21,479 nucleotides of DNA. Origin: JBDUCV01 sp040003255 (GTDB lineage Bacteria; Actinomycetota; Actinomycetes; Mycobacteriales; Jatrophihabitantaceae). The stretch lies in NCBI GenBank assembly GCA_040003255.1, contig JBDUCV010000039.1:1-21479 (forward strand), read 5' to 3'. Shown one piece after another: positions 20,784-21,479 of this stretch (positions within the stretch are counted from its first letter, which is position 1; every line of letters starts with the position of its first letter). A program made the translations under genes and the position numbers. A model generated the notes under the pieces. It was given only the letters and a program-made list of their open reading frames with translations, was not told the DNA's origin and made no database searches.

Positions 20784-21479
20784 ATGTCCGTCCTGCCCGA
20801 CCGTCCCGCCCGGGGCGTAGCGCGGACGATCTTGATCGTGGTCGCCTTTGCCCTCGGTGTTGCCGCCGTACTGCTCGTCGTGATCGGCGACACCCGCAAG
20901 CAGGTGACCATCGGAGCGTTGCTCGGGGCGTGGAGCGCCCTGATCGGGGGCTTTACCCTGATCGGCCCCCGCCGTACTGCCCACGAACCTCTTAGCCCAG
21001 GCCGCGAATCTCTTAGTCCGGGCCGCGAGCTCGAACTGCGCCACAGCCACGAACTCGAGCTCGAACGCGAGGCCGCTGGGCGGCGCGCGTACGAACTGCA
21101 GCTGGAGGTGATGCTGCGCCGCGAGCTGGAGAAGGTGCTGCGCGAGGAGCTGTCCGCGCTGCGTACCGAGGTGGCTGGTCTGCGCAATGACCTCGTCGAG
21201 AAAGTCAACGGCCAACTGCGGCTGGAGCGGATCGAGACGACGCGGGTGATCGGCTCCGACATCGAGGCTTTGCAGCACGAGGTACGCCGGCTCGCCGGCA
21301 CCCGTGAGCTGTCCGAACCGGCCGCCCGGGCCGCGCTGGGGCCGGGAACCACCGAACCGTTCGGGTCGATCGTCGAGGTACAACCGGCCGTCGCGTTGAG
21401 CCACCCCGCTGCGGCGTGGGCCCCGCTGTCGGTATTGGCCGCTGAGCCGCATCTGGCTGCTCGGGCCCGGTCCGCAATG
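20784..21479 (+). CDS. DUF6779-like (Rv3604c-type) membrane coiled-coil protein, partial at the window end
   Basis: At least 232 residues, with the frame open to the end. Two membrane helices (about 14-35 and 42-61) form a hairpin. A charged coiled coil follows, about residues 75-175 (ELELRHSHELELEREAAGRR, then LQLEVMLRRELEKVLREELS and further heptads ending near HEVRRLAG). An Ala/Pro-rich region is then cut by the window edge. The position after folK-DUF3180 matches Rv3604c in M. tuberculosis. Function is unknown. A membrane hairpin plus coiled coil suggests a scaffold or envelope-associated role (inference). It contains a 21-bp tandem duplication at the helix/coiled-coil junction. Confidence 0.75.
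   Translation, partial: MSVLPDRPARGVARTILIVVAFALGVAAVLLVVIGDTRKQVTIGALLGAWSALIGGFTLIGPRRTAHEPLSPGRESLSPGRELELRHSHELELEREAAGRRAYELQLEVMLRRELEKVLREELSALRTEVAGLRNDLVEKVNGQLRLERIETTRVIGSDIEALQHEVRRLAGTRELSEPAARAALGPGTTEPFGSIVEVQPAVALSHPAAAWAPLSVLAAEPHLAARARSAM
20985..21026 (+). repeat. Two tandem 21-bp units encoding E-P/S-LSPGR
   Basis: Bases 20985-21005 and 21006-21026 differ at three positions and encode EPLSPGR and ESLSPGR back to back. The repeat lies between the second membrane helix and the coiled coil, and is in frame, so it lengthens the linker by seven residues. Confidence 0.8.

Noticed and set aside
1..21479. CRISPR arrays, tRNA/rRNA genes, insertion sequences, attachment sites, replication origin
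   Set aside because: I saw no regularly spaced direct repeats with spacers, no cloverleaf-like segments, no transposase or integrase, and no DnaA-box cluster. This was by reading only; tRNAscan-SE and a repeat finder would settle it.

Overview
The window is a dense, high-GC chromosomal segment from an actinobacterium (class Actinomycetia). The evidence is the GC-rich third codon positions, frequent GTG starts, 1-4 bp start/stop overlaps, and two gene blocks whose order I recall from Mycobacterium tuberculosis: Rv0525-Rv0529 (phosphatase, thioredoxin, ccdA, resB, ccsB) and Rv3628-Rv3604c (ppa, dacB, DUF2342 metalloprotease, tilS, hpt, ftsH, folE, folP, folB, folK, DUF3180, Rv3604c-like). In M. 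tuberculosis these blocks lie far apart. Here about 6 kb separates them, so the organism is probably not a Mycobacterium; I cannot name the genus. I see no tRNA, rRNA, insertion sequence, prophage, CRISPR array or origin, and no gene-free stretch above 300 bases. The longest non-coding gaps (about 125-190 bases) hold promoters and leaders.

Layout. (1) 19-4619, plus strand: a histidine phosphatase followed by a System II cytochrome c maturation operon. TlpA/ResA-like lipoprotein and CcdA pass reductant outward to apocytochrome cysteines; ResB and CcsB form the heme-handling synthase. (2) 4659-6775: a PLDc_N membrane protein (-), an Lrp/AsnC regulator (+), a DUF4229 membrane protein (+) preceded by a probable 18-residue leaderless small ORF, and an inositol-monophosphatase-family enzyme (-). 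(3) 6961-10543, plus strand: a DMT-type membrane protein, then a tight three-gene cassette: a tiny Gly/Asp/Ala repeat protein, a JmjC/cupin_4 2-oxoglutarate oxygenase, and a thioredoxin-like [2Fe-2S] (sucrase-ferredoxin) protein. This cassette is the most interesting part of the window. It looks like a repetitive polypeptide made together with an enzyme that could hydroxylate it. (4) 10568-15533: ppa (-) divergent from dacB (+), a solitary MT0933-type antitoxin-like protein, then metalloprotease-tilS-hpt. (5) 15711-20658: ftsH with the complete folE-folP-folB-folK pterin branch of folate synthesis and a DUF3180 protein, all overlapping by 1-4 bp. (6) 20784 to the edge: a coiled-coil DUF6779-like membrane protein, cut by the window end.

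A recurring regulatory feature is a TANNNT hexamer 6-8 nt upstream of a start codon. I found it before eight genes or small ORFs on both strands. This is the classic arrangement for leaderless transcripts in actinobacteria, and it helped choose several starts. By contrast the repeat-peptide gene has a real 5' leader with a hairpin and a Shine-Dalgarno site, and the antitoxin-like gene and tilS have strong Shine-Dalgarno sequences.
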